Source of the DNA: Novosphingobium sp. 18050
Lineage (GTDB): Bacteria; Pseudomonadota; Alphaproteobacteria; Sphingomonadales; Sphingomonadaceae
Reading direction: 5' to 3'
Length of the DNA: 64,000 nt
NCBI RefSeq assembly: GCF_902706195.1
Contig: NZ_CACSJO010000020.1
Location: 1 to 64,000, forward strand
The notes under the pieces are model-generated. The model did not search any database, was not told where the DNA came from, and saw only the letters and a list, made by a program, of their open reading frames with translations. Of the stretch, positions 16,923-25,566 are shown in pieces (within the stretch, counting starts at the first letter, position 1; each line of letters starts with the position of its first letter). The position numbers were made by a program, and so were the translations under genes.

Positions 16923-18094
16923 CACGCGGCCTCCGCCTGGGGAGCCGAGGCCGGCTTCATCGCCCGCGTGACCCATGGGTACTGGTCCTGCCCGATGGCG
17001 TAGGACTCGACGTTCTCAAAGCCCGCTTCCTTCAGCATCGCATCGAGACTGTCGTGCAGCACGGCCGAGAAGAACGGCTCCTCGCGGTGCTCGGTGTCCC
17101 AGTCGAGGATGACCGCGTGGAACATCGAGACTGCGCGGAACGGCGGCGGATCGGACAGGACGATGTCCGCGCCCGGCTTCATGATGCGGAACATCTCGCG
17201 GAACATCTCGCGGTTGGCCTTTGGGGGCAGCTCATGGTGCAGCGCATAGGTGATCACGCCGTCGAAGCTCTCATCGGCCTCGCCGGTGTCATGCGCCGCA
17301 TCGGCCAGCTTGAGGTGGACCGGGAAGCCGAAGCGCGAGGCCATCTTCTGTCCGTTTTTGAGCAGCAGCGGCGACAGGTCCGAGCCGTGCAGCTCTGCCT
17401 CGGGGAAGACCGCATTGACCGCCTTCAGCGTCGAGACGCCGCCGCAGCCCGGTTCGTAGATCCGCGCGTAGGATGCCTTGGGGAACTGCTTGATGGTATT
17501 GACGCGCTGCTTGGTGATGTCATCACCCACGCCAACGGCGGCATAGCCGCCATGGCTGAACACATAGGGCCCGACGCCGTAGGCGAAGAGCGCACCGTAA
17601 AGGTCGTAACCGTCCCAGCCGCCCGGCTCGAGATGCCATTCGACCTGGTCGTAGTATTTGGGCACCGAGACTTCCGCTGCGAGGTCGAGCGTGCCGAGCA
17701 GTTCGGTCTCGCCCTGCGCAGCGTTGAACGCCTCGAACTTCTCGCGGCGTTCCTCGATCGCGGGGATGCCGCGATTGAAGTTCTCCTCGGCGACCCAGCG
17801 CTGGATAAAACGCTCGAGCCGGTAGACGTTGTCGCGTTCGCAGACTTCGCGCGCAGCGTTGATGCGCTCGCGCGCGCTGGTGCCCGGCTCTGCAGCGGCG
17901 TGCTGGGCCGCCAGTTCCTTGCCGCGCTTGTCGGCCTCGAAGGCCTCCGCCGCCATCGGCCGCAGCACGCCCGAAGAGTACTTCTGCACGGCGCCGAGCA
18001 ATTGCATGCCCGCGCGCCCGCGCTGGGAAAGCGCGAAGGTGGGCACCGCGCCCGCCTTCAGCGTCGTGTCATCGAGATTGGTCAGGAATGTCAT
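16922..18094 (-). CDS. SAM-dependent methyltransferase-like protein with unusual N-terminal domain, copy 2
   Basis: This 390-residue protein parallels the one at 3110. It has an N-terminal helical domain with FALSQRGRAGMQLL (20-33), the box YYDQVEWHLEPGGWDGYD (147-164), a SAM motif IYEPGCGGVS (212-221), GSDLSP and the active-site-like TYALHHELP (HHE 286-288). The HHE motif after the SAM domain strands could bind a metal or act in catalysis. It lies 26 bases downstream of TonB receptor 2 and is fused to its partner by a TGATG overlap. Class I SAM enzymes usually methylate O, N or C atoms. What this branch modifies is not known to me. Confidence 0.8.
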   Translation of the reverse strand: MTFLTNLDDTTLKAGAVPTFALSQRGRAGMQLLGAVQKYSSGVLRPMAAEAFEADKRGKELAAQHAAAEPGTSARERINAAREVCERDNVYRLERFIQRWVAEENFNRGIPAIEERREKFEAFNAAQGETELLGTLDLAAEVSVPKYYDQVEWHLEPGGWDGYDLYGALFAYGVGPYVFSHGGYAAVGVGDDITKQRVNTIKQFPKASYARIYEPGCGGVSTLKAVNAVFPEAELHGSDLSPLLLKNGQKMASRFGFPVHLKLADAAHDTGEADESFDGVITYALHHELPPKANREMFREMFRIMKPGADIVLSDPPPFRAVSMFHAVILDWDTEHREEPFFSAVLHDSLDAMLKEAGFENVESYAIGQDQYPWVTRAMKPASAPQAEAA

Positions 18095-18120
18095 GGGACT
18101 TGCTCCTAATGCTTTCTCAC

Positions 18121-20442
18121 TCAGAATCGAACGGAAAGGTCCGCACCGATCGTGCGGCGTTCGCCCGGATAGACGCGGGTATAGCTCACACCCGAGACCG
18201 GGCCGCTGTCAGCGGTCGAGGACACCACCGTCGTACGCGAAATATACTTATCCTGCAGCAGGTTCTTGGCCCAAATCGCCAGTTCGTAGTTGCCGAACTT
18301 GAGACCCGCACGGGCATTCACCAGCGAGATCGAACCCTGGTCCTGCAGGTTCAGGCCGGTGGAGTACTTGCCTGCTTGCCAGGAATAGTCGGCGCGGATG
18401 TAGCCGTCCAACCCCTCGACGATGTCAGGCACGGTCCAGGCGGCGCCCAGTGCGAACTGCTTGTCGGAAGTGCGGGCGATCTGGTTGCCGCCCACGTCCG
18501 AGGTGCAGTTACTGCTGGTGACGGTGGAGTTGGCCAGCTCGCCGCAAATGTACGAGACTTCACCGTCGATCACACCCGACTTGTACTTCGGGTCCAATAG
18601 CGCGCCACTTGCGGTCAGCGAGATGGTGCGGGTCGGGTTGAAGGCGATCTGTGCCTCGATGCCTTTCACTTCTGCGTCGCCATTGTTACCCACGACCGCA
18701 AGAGTCGAGAACGGCAGCTGCTTCTGTGCGTTGATGTCCTTCCAGTCGACGTAGAACACGCCGGCATTGGCGACCAGCGCGCCGCCGAGCCAGGTCGTCT
18801 TGACGCCCGCCTCGTAGGTCCAGTTGGTTTCCGAGCCATACGTGAAGTAGTCGGTGTTCACGGCGTTGGCGTTGAAACCGCCGGTCTTCACGCCGCGCGC
18901 GGCGGTGGCGTAGAGCAGCACTTCGTCGGCCGGCTTCCAGTTCAGCGAGAAGCGCGGCGTCAGGTACTTGAAGGTCTGACGGCCCGTGGCGCCGGCCGCT
19001 GAACCGCCGCCGACGAAGTGCTGATCGTCGATCGTGTAGCGCAATTCGGCCTGGACGTTGAACTGCGGCGTGATCTCGTAACCCAGCATGCCGTAAAGCG
19101 CATGGCCCTTGGTCTTGAGCGTGCCGCCGCGGTTGGAGAATACCGGCGGCAGGGTGGTGCCCGGCTCGACGCCCAGGGTTTGGAAGTTCAGCGTCAGGAT
19201 GTCGGAGACCAGCGAATCGTAGTAATTCATACCGAGCATCCACGATACCGCACTGCCCGCCTTGGAGCTGGCCCGGATATCGTAGTTCCAGTCGGTGCTG
19301 CGGTCGGTCGCGGCGTTGGTGTATAGCTGGCGCGAGAGGCCGCCGAAGTTGGGCGTATTGACCGCGTCGGGATTGCCGGTGGTGTCGATCAGCAGGCCGA
19401 ACTTGGCGGTGGTGTAGCTGACCACGGCCGTCAGATCGAGCGCCTCGCCCGAGTAGTTGAGCTTGCCGTAATAGATCTCGTTGGAGCCGGTCAGGCCGTA
19501 GCCGGTCTTGTCGTCGATCTGGAAGTTGGTCGGGTACGGCACCTTGCCGCAGTAGAAGGTGTTGAGCTGCTGGCCGCGCACGGTTGTAACCGAACCGCAG
19601 TTGTTCATCGAGGTCGGCATCGCGTAAAGTGCCGGGTGGTCGTTGGAGGTTTCCGAACGCACCCCGAACAGGTCCAGCGTCAGGTTGTCGGTGATCTCGC
19701 CGGTCAGCGCGGCGCCGCCGCTCCAGCGATCCTTCCAGCCGTCAAGGTACTTGCCGCTGAGGTCGTTCTTGATGGTGCCGTCGAATTCGGAAAAGCCGCC
19801 GAACACGCGCAACGCCACGCCCTTCGTCAGCGGGATGTTGATCGAACCCTTGGCCTCGTGGCGGCCATAGTTGCCCAGCGTGAAGGTGGCGTGGCCCGAG
19901 AACTCGTCCGGCTTGGGTGCGGCGGTCACGTAGTTGATCGCGCCCGCGAAGGTGTTGCGGCCATAGAGCGCGCTCTGCGGGCCCTTCACCACTTCGATGC
20001 GCTCGAGGTCGTACTGGTCGAAGGCCAGCGCGGAGCGGTTGTTGAGATAGACTCCGTCGATGAAGATGCCGACGTTGCCCTGGGGCCCGGTCTGGTCGAT
20101 CTGGGCGACGCCGCGAAGGACCGGCGCGGCATAGGCGCCGTTCACGTCCTGGAACGCGAGGCCGGGGGTCTGGGCGGCAAGGTCTGCCAGCGACGAGATG
20201 CCCTTGGCGCGCATTTCTTCGCCCGAATAGGCGGTGATCGCCAGCGGCACATCCTGCAGGCGCTCCTCGCGCTTGCGGCTGGTCACGACGATGACGTTGC
20301 CGCCTTCATCGTTCAGGCTTCCGGCGGCGGCCGGAGCGGCATCCTGTGCGAATGCAGGCGCGGCGCCCGACGCGGCGACGACAGCGCCGCACAGCAGAAC
20401 GACCCGGAGCGCCTTGGCGCGGAACGCGAAATCTGTGTTCAT
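18121..20442 (-). CDS. TonB-dependent receptor 2
   Basis: This 773-residue receptor has a signal peptide (cleavage near PAFAQ), the N-terminal segment NVIVVTSRKREERLQDVP, a plug with GIFIDGVYLNNRS and VVKGPQSALYGRNTFAGAIN, and a beta barrel ending in Phe (IGADLSVRF). I start it at the ATG at 20442, which has GGGGG upstream and begins the signal peptide; longer frames do not. It is embedded in the eight-gene operon with the RidA fusion, methyltransferase 2, GPH transporter 1 and the amidohydrolase, which ties uptake and metabolism of one substrate together. Ligand unknown. Confidence 0.93.
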   Translation of the reverse strand: MNTDFAFRAKALRVVLLCGAVVAASGAAPAFAQDAAPAAAGSLNDEGGNVIVVTSRKREERLQDVPLAITAYSGEEMRAKGISSLADLAAQTPGLAFQDVNGAYAAPVLRGVAQIDQTGPQGNVGIFIDGVYLNNRSALAFDQYDLERIEVVKGPQSALYGRNTFAGAINYVTAAPKPDEFSGHATFTLGNYGRHEAKGSINIPLTKGVALRVFGGFSEFDGTIKNDLSGKYLDGWKDRWSGGAALTGEITDNLTLDLFGVRSETSNDHPALYAMPTSMNNCGSVTTVRGQQLNTFYCGKVPYPTNFQIDDKTGYGLTGSNEIYYGKLNYSGEALDLTAVVSYTTAKFGLLIDTTGNPDAVNTPNFGGLSRQLYTNAATDRSTDWNYDIRASSKAGSAVSWMLGMNYYDSLVSDILTLNFQTLGVEPGTTLPPVFSNRGGTLKTKGHALYGMLGYEITPQFNVQAELRYTIDDQHFVGGGSAAGATGRQTFKYLTPRFSLNWKPADEVLLYATAARGVKTGGFNANAVNTDYFTYGSETNWTYEAGVKTTWLGGALVANAGVFYVDWKDINAQKQLPFSTLAVVGNNGDAEVKGIEAQIAFNPTRTISLTASGALLDPKYKSGVIDGEVSYICGELANSTVTSSNCTSDVGGNQIARTSDKQFALGAAWTVPDIVEGLDGYIRADYSWQAGKYSTGLNLQDQGSISLVNARAGLKFGNYELAIWAKNLLQDKYISRTTVVSSTADSGPVSGVSYTRVYPGERRTIGADLSVRF

Positions 20443-20557
20443 AAAAACCCCCATCTTGTGTCTGAATCTCATGATGCCTGGCCCCGGGCACCTCCCTTTT
20501 TTATTCATCGTATTGCCGCTCCTGCCGCCGGGATACGGCGCACAGGAGCGGATCTTT

Positions 20558-21925
20558 TCACTTTTTATCAGGTACATAGGCGATCAGGTCGAGCAGCGCG
20601 TTGGCGCCCGGGACCACCAGCGGGCCACCGATCCGCATGGTCGTGGAAGCCGGCTTGACGCCGGGGAAGTGCGATGCCCACTCCTCGATCGAGTCTGCGA
20701 AATGCGTACCTTCGTCGTGGAAGCAGGCGCGGCGCACTATGTTCTCGAGGCTGGTGCCACCGGCCTCGCAGATGGCTGCTACGTTCTTCAGCATGTAACG
20801 CATCTGGTTTTTGCCCGGCAGGCCGTACCACGGGAAATTCTCGTGGCGGACCATGCCGTCTGCCAGCACGCCCTTCGAATCGCAGGCCATTTGCTGCGAC
20901 AGGAACAGGAAGTTGCCCACCTTTACCGCCTGCGGCTCGTGGCTGAACGGCTCTGGCGCCTCGGACGTCTCGATGCGCTCGACCCTGAGCTTGGCGTCGT
21001 CGGCCAGCAGGGTCAGCGCGATCTCAATGCGGCTGCCGCGCGTACCGAGGCCCATGTAGGGAATCACGCAGCGCGCGGGCGGGCTGTCCTTGAACCAGCG
21101 CTTCCAGGCGCGGTCCATGCCGGCGTAGTCAGACGGATCGCCGATGTAGACGTCGGCCTTGACCACGTTCTTCAGCGAACCACCCGCCGCTTCAGCGATG
21201 CGCTCCAGCTTGGAGAGCGTGTAGTCGGTCTGCGCCTCGATGTCAGATCCATACCAGACGTGCGGGTTGGTGCGCGCCTCGCGGGCCAGCGCGCCAGGCG
21301 CGCCCATGCTGCGGTGCTCGCCGTAGTCGCCTTGCCAGTCGGTCGGCACTTCACCCGCAAGGAAGATCCAGTCGCCGCGGCGCAGCGCAGGCGAATAACC
21401 GGCGAGCGGGGCAGGAACGCCCTCGGGCGCCGCGAAGCCCTGCGGCTCGTTCCCGTCGACGATGGCGATTACGTCGATCTCGATGCGCGCGTCGCGCACC
21501 GGCAGGTCGCGGATGCTCACTGCCGTCGATGCCGGGCGCGGCTCGAAAATGTAGTCGTTGCGTACGTCGAGGTACGGCGTGATGCGCAGGCCCTCGGGGT
21601 AGCAGTCGCCCTTGGCGAAGTCCGGCATCGAGGGGGTTTCCCAGGGCAGCCACTGCCAGATGCGCGCCACATCCTTCGACAAATCCGCCCCGCCGGCAGC
21701 AAGCGTGCGCTTGAGCGTCTCCATCACGAAGCGCGACTGCAGCGCCTGATCGGATTCGAGGTTCGGGTTCACCGGGCGCGCCTCGGCGGCGATGCCGGTC
21801 TTGAAATCACTCGCGAGCTGGCCGGACACGAAGATCCAGTCGGCAGCCTTCACGGCGGGCGAATACGGCATCAGCGGCTGAGGAATATCAGGCCAGATTG
21901 CCTGGGGTGCCTTGGGATCGATCAT
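20558..21925 (-). CDS. Triple RidA-domain fusion protein
   Basis: This 455-residue protein contains three successive RidA/YjgF-like domains, roughly residues 20-156, 177-307 and 329-451. Each starts with a hydrophobic strand (DWIFVSGQ, DWIFLAGE, NFLFLSQQ) and ends with the last family strand (ARIEIDVIAIV, SRIEIALTLLA, ALLDLIAYV). RidA enzymes form trimers that deaminate enamines and imines through a conserved Arg in a PAR motif. Only domain 2 keeps it (SPPARCV, R285); domains 1 and 3 read PAST (S133, S427). One chain therefore seems to make a pseudo-trimer with at most one classical Arg. It lies between an SDR gene and TonB receptor 2. Imine hydrolysis of an oxidised amine is the likely role. 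Confidence 0.83.
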   Translation of the reverse strand: MIDPKAPQAIWPDIPQPLMPYSPAVKAADWIFVSGQLASDFKTGIAAEARPVNPNLESDQALQSRFVMETLKRTLAAGGADLSKDVARIWQWLPWETPSMPDFAKGDCYPEGLRITPYLDVRNDYIFEPRPASTAVSIRDLPVRDARIEIDVIAIVDGNEPQGFAAPEGVPAPLAGYSPALRRGDWIFLAGEVPTDWQGDYGEHRSMGAPGALAREARTNPHVWYGSDIEAQTDYTLSKLERIAEAAGGSLKNVVKADVYIGDPSDYAGMDRAWKRWFKDSPPARCVIPYMGLGTRGSRIEIALTLLADDAKLRVERIETSEAPEPFSHEPQAVKVGNFLFLSQQMACDSKGVLADGMVRHENFPWYGLPGKNQMRYMLKNVAAICEAGGTSLENIVRRACFHDEGTHFADSIEEWASHFPGVKPASTTMRIGGPLVVPGANALLDLIAYVPDKK

Positions 21926-21979
21926 AGTCTTCTAGGTCCCTCGAAGGTGTGGTTCAGGTGCTGTCAGGTGCCGGCCGAA

Positions 21980-22735
21980 TCAGGCCAGCCCGCCATCGAT
22001 CACCAGCGTGCGCCCGGTGATCCAGCTTGCCTCGGGAGAGGCGAGGAAGGTCACGGCGCCGGCGATATCCATCGGCTCGCCGATGCGGCCGAGCGGGGTC
22101 TGGCCGCAGATCGCAGCAAGCGCCGCATCGTCGATCCAGGCGGTCATCGCCGTGCGTGTCGCGCCCGGAGCCACCGCGTTCACACGGATCCGGCGTGCGC
22201 CCAGCTCCCTTGCGAAGCCCTGCGTCAGGCAGGCCACGGCGGCCTTGGCGGCGCAGTAGAGCGTCATGCCCGGAAGCGGCGAAACAGCGAGGTTGGAGCT
22301 GAGATTGACGATCGCCGCCCCCTTGCCCATGTGCGGCAGGCAGGCCTGGGTCACGAGCACCACGGACTTGACGTTGACGCCCAGTTCGCGGTCGATCATG
22401 CCTGCATCCATGCCCCCGATCGGGGCAGAAGTGCAGATGCCGGCGTTATTGACCAGCACACCGATGCTGCCGAACCGCTCGATCGCCTGAGCGACCATGG
22501 CGTCGACCGCACCGGCGTCGGTAACATCGGCGGCAAGCGCGAGGGCCTGCCCCCCGGCAGCCTCGATCTCGGCCGCCAGCGCGCGGGCCGCCTCGATGTT
22601 GCCGTTGGCATGGACGACCACGGGCATGCCCCGCGCGGCCAGCGCGCGTGCGATAGCTCCGCCGATGCCGCCGGACGCTCCGGTAACGATGGCCGCACCG
22701 CGGGGAAAGCTGGAATCATGGGACTGGAAAGCCAT
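21980..22735 (-). CDS. Short-chain dehydrogenase/reductase (SDR), complete
   Basis: This 251-residue classical SDR has TGASGGIGGAIA (19-30), NNAG, the Ser in NLSSNLAVSPLPG, YCAAK and the C-terminal signature ITGRTLVIDGG. It is a cytoplasmic NAD(P)-dependent alcohol or ketone oxidoreductase. GGGGG upstream selects the ATG at 22735. It is the first gene of the operon that runs to 12943, with a promoter region containing the palindrome tatagctata at 22766-22775. Substrate unknown. Confidence 0.9.
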   Translation of the reverse strand: MAFQSHDSSFPRGAAIVTGASGGIGGAIARALAARGMPVVVHANGNIEAARALAAEIEAAGGQALALAADVTDAGAVDAMVAQAIERFGSIGVLVNNAGICTSAPIGGMDAGMIDRELGVNVKSVVLVTQACLPHMGKGAAIVNLSSNLAVSPLPGMTLYCAAKAAVACLTQGFARELGARRIRVNAVAPGATRTAMTAWIDDAALAAICGQTPLGRIGEPMDIAGAVTFLASPEASWITGRTLVIDGGLA

Positions 22736-22765
22736 CGAAAAACCCCCGCTCATTTGATCTTTTGA

Positions 22766-22775
22766 TATAGCTATA
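22766..22775. promoter_or_regulatory. Palindrome TATAGCTATA, candidate operator
   Basis: A perfect 10-base palindrome lies 31 bases before the SDR start at 22735, in an AT-rich patch that probably holds the promoter of the long operon. Its half TATAGC recurs in the sites at 28202 and 29229 beside the GntR regulator gene. Confidence 0.5.
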
Positions 22776-22875
22776 ATACATATCCGAGACCGTCCAGATC
22801 GCAAGTGGCGACAGACGGTTCCCAAGGCCGGAGCGCGGCCTCTCCACAACCACACGATTGAGGGCAAAACTTTGA

Positions 22876-22889
22876 AAAACCGTGGTTTT
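22876..22889. promoter_or_regulatory. Inverted repeat AAAACC-GT-GGTTTT upstream of the MFS exporter
   Basis: Six-base perfect arms surround a two-base spacer about 50 bases before the preferred start of the MFS gene. It could be an operator. If the TTG at 22872 is the real start, it would lie inside the coding sequence. Confidence 0.4.
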
Positions 22890-22940
22890 AATGATGGTTC
22901 GCGCGATAGTGGGACTATTCGCAGTGCGGATAACGGTGCA

Positions 22941-24092
22941 ATGCGCACCTTCATAATCGCCATTGCCTGCGGCCTGCTGGCGGCGAATCTCTACTATGCG
23001 CAGCCACTGATCTCGGCGATCGGCGCGGACCTTCAGGTGCCCGACGCGACGCTGGGGCTGATCGTGACGGTGACCCAGATCGGATACTGCATCGGCCTGC
23101 TCTTCGTGGTGCCGCTCGCCGACCGGGTGGAGAACCGGACGCTGGTGTGCGGCATGGTCGCGGTCTCGGCAGTGGCGATGGCATACGCGGGGCTGGCGCG
23201 GGGCGTGGAGCCGTTCTTCATTGCTGTCACGGTGGCGGGCCTGTCGTCGGCAGGCGCGCAGGTCCTGGTGCCGCTCGCCGCGCATCTGGCGCCGGAGGGG
23301 CGGCAGGGCCGCGTGATCGGCACGGTCATGGCCGGCCTCCTCACCGGCATCATGCTCGCCCGCCCGGTATCGAGCGCGCTTGCCGGGCTCGGCGACTGGC
23401 GGCTCGCGTTCCTCGTGCCTTCGGGATTGCTGGCAGTGCTGGCGGTGGCGCTCTGGTTCATGCTGCCCCGTCATCGGGGTGTCGGCACCGGCAGCTATGG
23501 GGCGATCCTGCGCTCGATGGCCGTGCTGCTGCGCGAGGAGCCACTGCTGCGCCGCCGGGCATTCTACCAGGCCTGCCTGTTCTGCGCCTTCAACCTGTTC
23601 TGGACCGCTGGCCCGATGATGCTTCAGCGCCGATTCGGCCTGAGCCACGAGGAAATCGCTCTGTTCGCCCTCGCCGGCGCCGGCGGCGCGCTGGCTGCCC
23701 CGATCGCCGGACGCATGGCGGACCGGGGACTGATCCGCCGTGGCACCGTCATCGCCATGTCCGCGCTGGGGCTGAGCTTCGCGCTCACGGTGCCGGCGGT
23801 CGCCATGGGTTCGGTACTGGCGCTGGCGGTACTCGCCATCCTCCTCGACGCGGGGACGCAGGGCAACCAGGTGGTCAGCCAGAATGTCGTCTATGCACTG
23901 CGCCCCCACGCACGCGGGCGCATCAACGCGATCTACATGTCGCTCATGTTCGTCGGCGGCGCACTGGGCTCGGCGATCGCGCCGCTGCTCTACGTGCGCG
24001 GAGGCTGGACCGCCTGTGCGGCTGCGGGGACGGGCATGGCGGTCGCCGCATTCCTCGCTTTCGCGACCGAGCGACGCCCAGCGCGGGTCTGA
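22941..24092 (+). CDS. MFS transporter (drug/metabolite exporter type)
   Basis: This 383-residue protein has about 12 membrane helices of the major facilitator superfamily. It opens with the family pattern ACGLLAANLYYAQPL, and the loop LADRVENR follows helix 2. The length fits AraJ/YdhP-like 12-helix exporters. I prefer the ATG at 22941 because the membrane protein begins there; a TTG at 22872 with GAGGG upstream would add 23 polar residues and is possible. It is divergent from the SDR-headed operon and followed by a strong terminator. Export of an intermediate or of a toxic substrate is likely. Confidence 0.85.
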   Translation: MRTFIIAIACGLLAANLYYAQPLISAIGADLQVPDATLGLIVTVTQIGYCIGLLFVVPLADRVENRTLVCGMVAVSAVAMAYAGLARGVEPFFIAVTVAGLSSAGAQVLVPLAAHLAPEGRQGRVIGTVMAGLLTGIMLARPVSSALAGLGDWRLAFLVPSGLLAVLAVALWFMLPRHRGVGTGSYGAILRSMAVLLREEPLLRRRAFYQACLFCAFNLFWTAGPMMLQRRFGLSHEEIALFALAGAGGALAAPIAGRMADRGLIRRGTVIAMSALGLSFALTVPAVAMGSVLALAVLAILLDAGTQGNQVVSQNVVYALRPHARGRINAIYMSLMFVGGALGSAIAPLLYVRGGWTACAAAGTGMAVAAFLAFATERRPARV

Positions 24093-24097
24093 CGAAA

Positions 24098-24129
24098 AAG
24101 CCGTCCGCGCATGTGAGCGCGGACGGCTT
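24098..24129 (+). terminator. Strong hairpin between convergent genes
   Basis: Perfect 13-base arms (aagccgtccgcgc, 24098-24110, and its complement 24117-24129) enclose a six-base loop six bases after the MFS stop. A-rich sequence on the left and the paired TT on the right suit a bidirectional terminator for the MFS gene and the convergent operon ending at 24179. Confidence 0.85.
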
Positions 24130-24178
24130 CAAGCTATCGGAGCGGCGCGTTCCTGCCGGTCCCGGTGAGGTTACTGGC

Positions 24179-24652
24179 TCAGCGGTCGGGGCGTGCCCGC
24201 GCCATTCCGCCCAGGACCTTCCACGTCCCGTCCTGCATGACCCAGGTATGCGTGACCTCGAAGCGCTCGTCGGACGGCGTGCCGTCGGCGCGCATCGTGC
24301 GGTGGGTCTTGTAATAGACCACCGCCGTATCGCCGTTGAGCGCGAGGTCGAGGAACGTCATCTCCAGATGCTCCTTTGTCTTGCCCGCCAGTTGGGCGCC
24401 GGTCGCGCGCAGCCCGTCGTTGCCCTTGGGCACTTCGTTGAAAGGCGGCCAGGCGACGTAGTTGGTGGCGGTATTGCCGAGGTAAAGCGAGAGATCACCC
24501 CGGCCGCGGCCCTCGTAGATCGCCAGTTCCTTAGCCCAGATCGCCTCCCGTGCCGCTTCCCAGCGCGCGTCGTGCCCGGCGGGCGCATTGGCCCCCGCCG
24601 CTGCGGCAGTGCCGAGCGCGAAAGCCAGCGTGATACTCGAAAGCACCTTCAT
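24179..24652 (-). CDS. Secreted SnoaL/NTF2-like protein (DUF4440 type)
   Basis: This 157-residue protein has a signal peptide (MKVLSSITLAFALGTAAAAG) and one NTF2-like cone domain with the usual ending VTHTWVMQDGTWKVLGG. Members bind or isomerise small hydrophobic molecules; many are of unknown activity. It is the last gene of the five-gene operon that starts at 28143, coupled to the CE4 gene by ATGA. Its export to the periplasm contrasts with its cytoplasmic operon partners, so it may bind the incoming compound. A SnoaL-like protein without a signal lies at 60221. Confidence 0.8.
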   Translation of the reverse strand: MKVLSSITLAFALGTAAAAGANAPAGHDARWEAAREAIWAKELAIYEGRGRGDLSLYLGNTATNYVAWPPFNEVPKGNDGLRATGAQLAGKTKEHLEMTFLDLALNGDTAVVYYKTHRTMRADGTPSDERFEVTHTWVMQDGTWKVLGGMARARPDR

Positions 24653-25566
24653 GCATCCTCTCCCGGCAGCGCAGCCGCGAGTTCGCCGGCCGTCGCGAAT
24701 ATCGTATCCGGCTGAGCGGCCAGCCATTCGAGCAGGCTCTCGAAAGCGCCCATGCGGAACGGCAGGCCCATCACGTAGGGCGTCAGATGCAGCGGCAGCA
24801 CGCGCGGCGCTCCTTCGGCTGCGAGCCAGGCGAAGGCATCCTTCATCTGCTCGACATAGCTCTCGGCGGAATGCTGCTGCACCACGATGACCTGCCGGTC
24901 GGACAGCTCGTGATTATAAGGCACTGCCACCAGCGGCCCGGACGCAGTCGTCTGGACATAGGGCAGGTCGTCGTTGACCCAGTCCAGGCAGTGGGAAAAG
25001 CCTTCTTCCACCAGCAGACGCGGCGTGTTCCAGCTTTGCTGACGCGCAATCGACATCCAGCCCGTCGGCGCCATGCCCATTGCAGCGGTGAGCGTATCGC
25101 GGGCCGAGGCGATCATCGCGCGCTCCTGCTCCTCGGGCACGGTGCTGTCGATGGTCGCGTCCATGTCGGTGGCATGGGCGACGATCTCATGCCCTGCGGC
25201 CAGAATGTCCGCGACGATCGAGGGATAGCGCTCGGCAATGGCCGCGTTGACCGCAATCGTGGCCTTCGCCCCTGCCTTCTCGAACGCGTCGAGCAGACGA
25301 TAGAAGCCCACCCGCGTGCCATATTCACGCGCGGTGTAGTGGCGATAGTCGGGGTATGCGGTCTGCATGTGCCCCGGCGCACGGAACGGCGCCTCGCCCG
25401 GTACGATGGGGAACCATTCGAGGCTGACGAGCAGGCCGACCGCCATCTTCGCGCCGCCCGGCAGCGCCAGCGGCGGACGCTCGGTGATGTTGGACCAAGG
25501 GTAGAGGTCATGGTCCATGCCCTTGCGGCGCATGGGATATTCGAGATAGCCGGGATCGAGGCTCAT
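24649..25566 (-). CDS. Polysaccharide-deacetylase-fold (CE4) hydrolase, PuuE-like, copy 2
   Basis: This 305-residue cytoplasmic protein has the NodB fold. The first motif is VSLEWFPI in place of TFDDG; the His-bearing motif is GHEIVAHATDMD; the late motif is VLPLHLTPYVMG. As in the copies at 1775 and 25563, the Asp pair of sugar deacetylases is replaced by an LE-containing motif, which suggests hydrolysis of a cyclic amide or imide rather than an N-acetyl group. It is coupled on both sides by ATGA overlaps. Two adjacent CE4 genes may give a hetero-oligomer or act on successive intermediates. Confidence 0.8.
   Translation of the reverse strand: MSLDPGYLEYPMRRKGMDHDLYPWSNITERPPLALPGGAKMAVGLLVSLEWFPIVPGEAPFRAPGHMQTAYPDYRHYTAREYGTRVGFYRLLDAFEKAGAKATIAVNAAIAERYPSIVADILAAGHEIVAHATDMDATIDSTVPEEQERAMIASARDTLTAAMGMAPTGWMSIARQQSWNTPRLLVEEGFSHCLDWVNDDLPYVQTTASGPLVAVPYNHELSDRQVIVVQQHSAESYVEQMKDAFAWLAAEGAPRVLPLHLTPYVMGLPFRMGAFESLLEWLAAQPDTIFATAGELAAALPGEDA

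Noticed and set aside
20234..22765. An 843-codon plus-strand open frame across the RidA and SDR genes.
   Set aside because: It spans three real minus-strand genes and their gaps, has no domain and is a compositional artefact.
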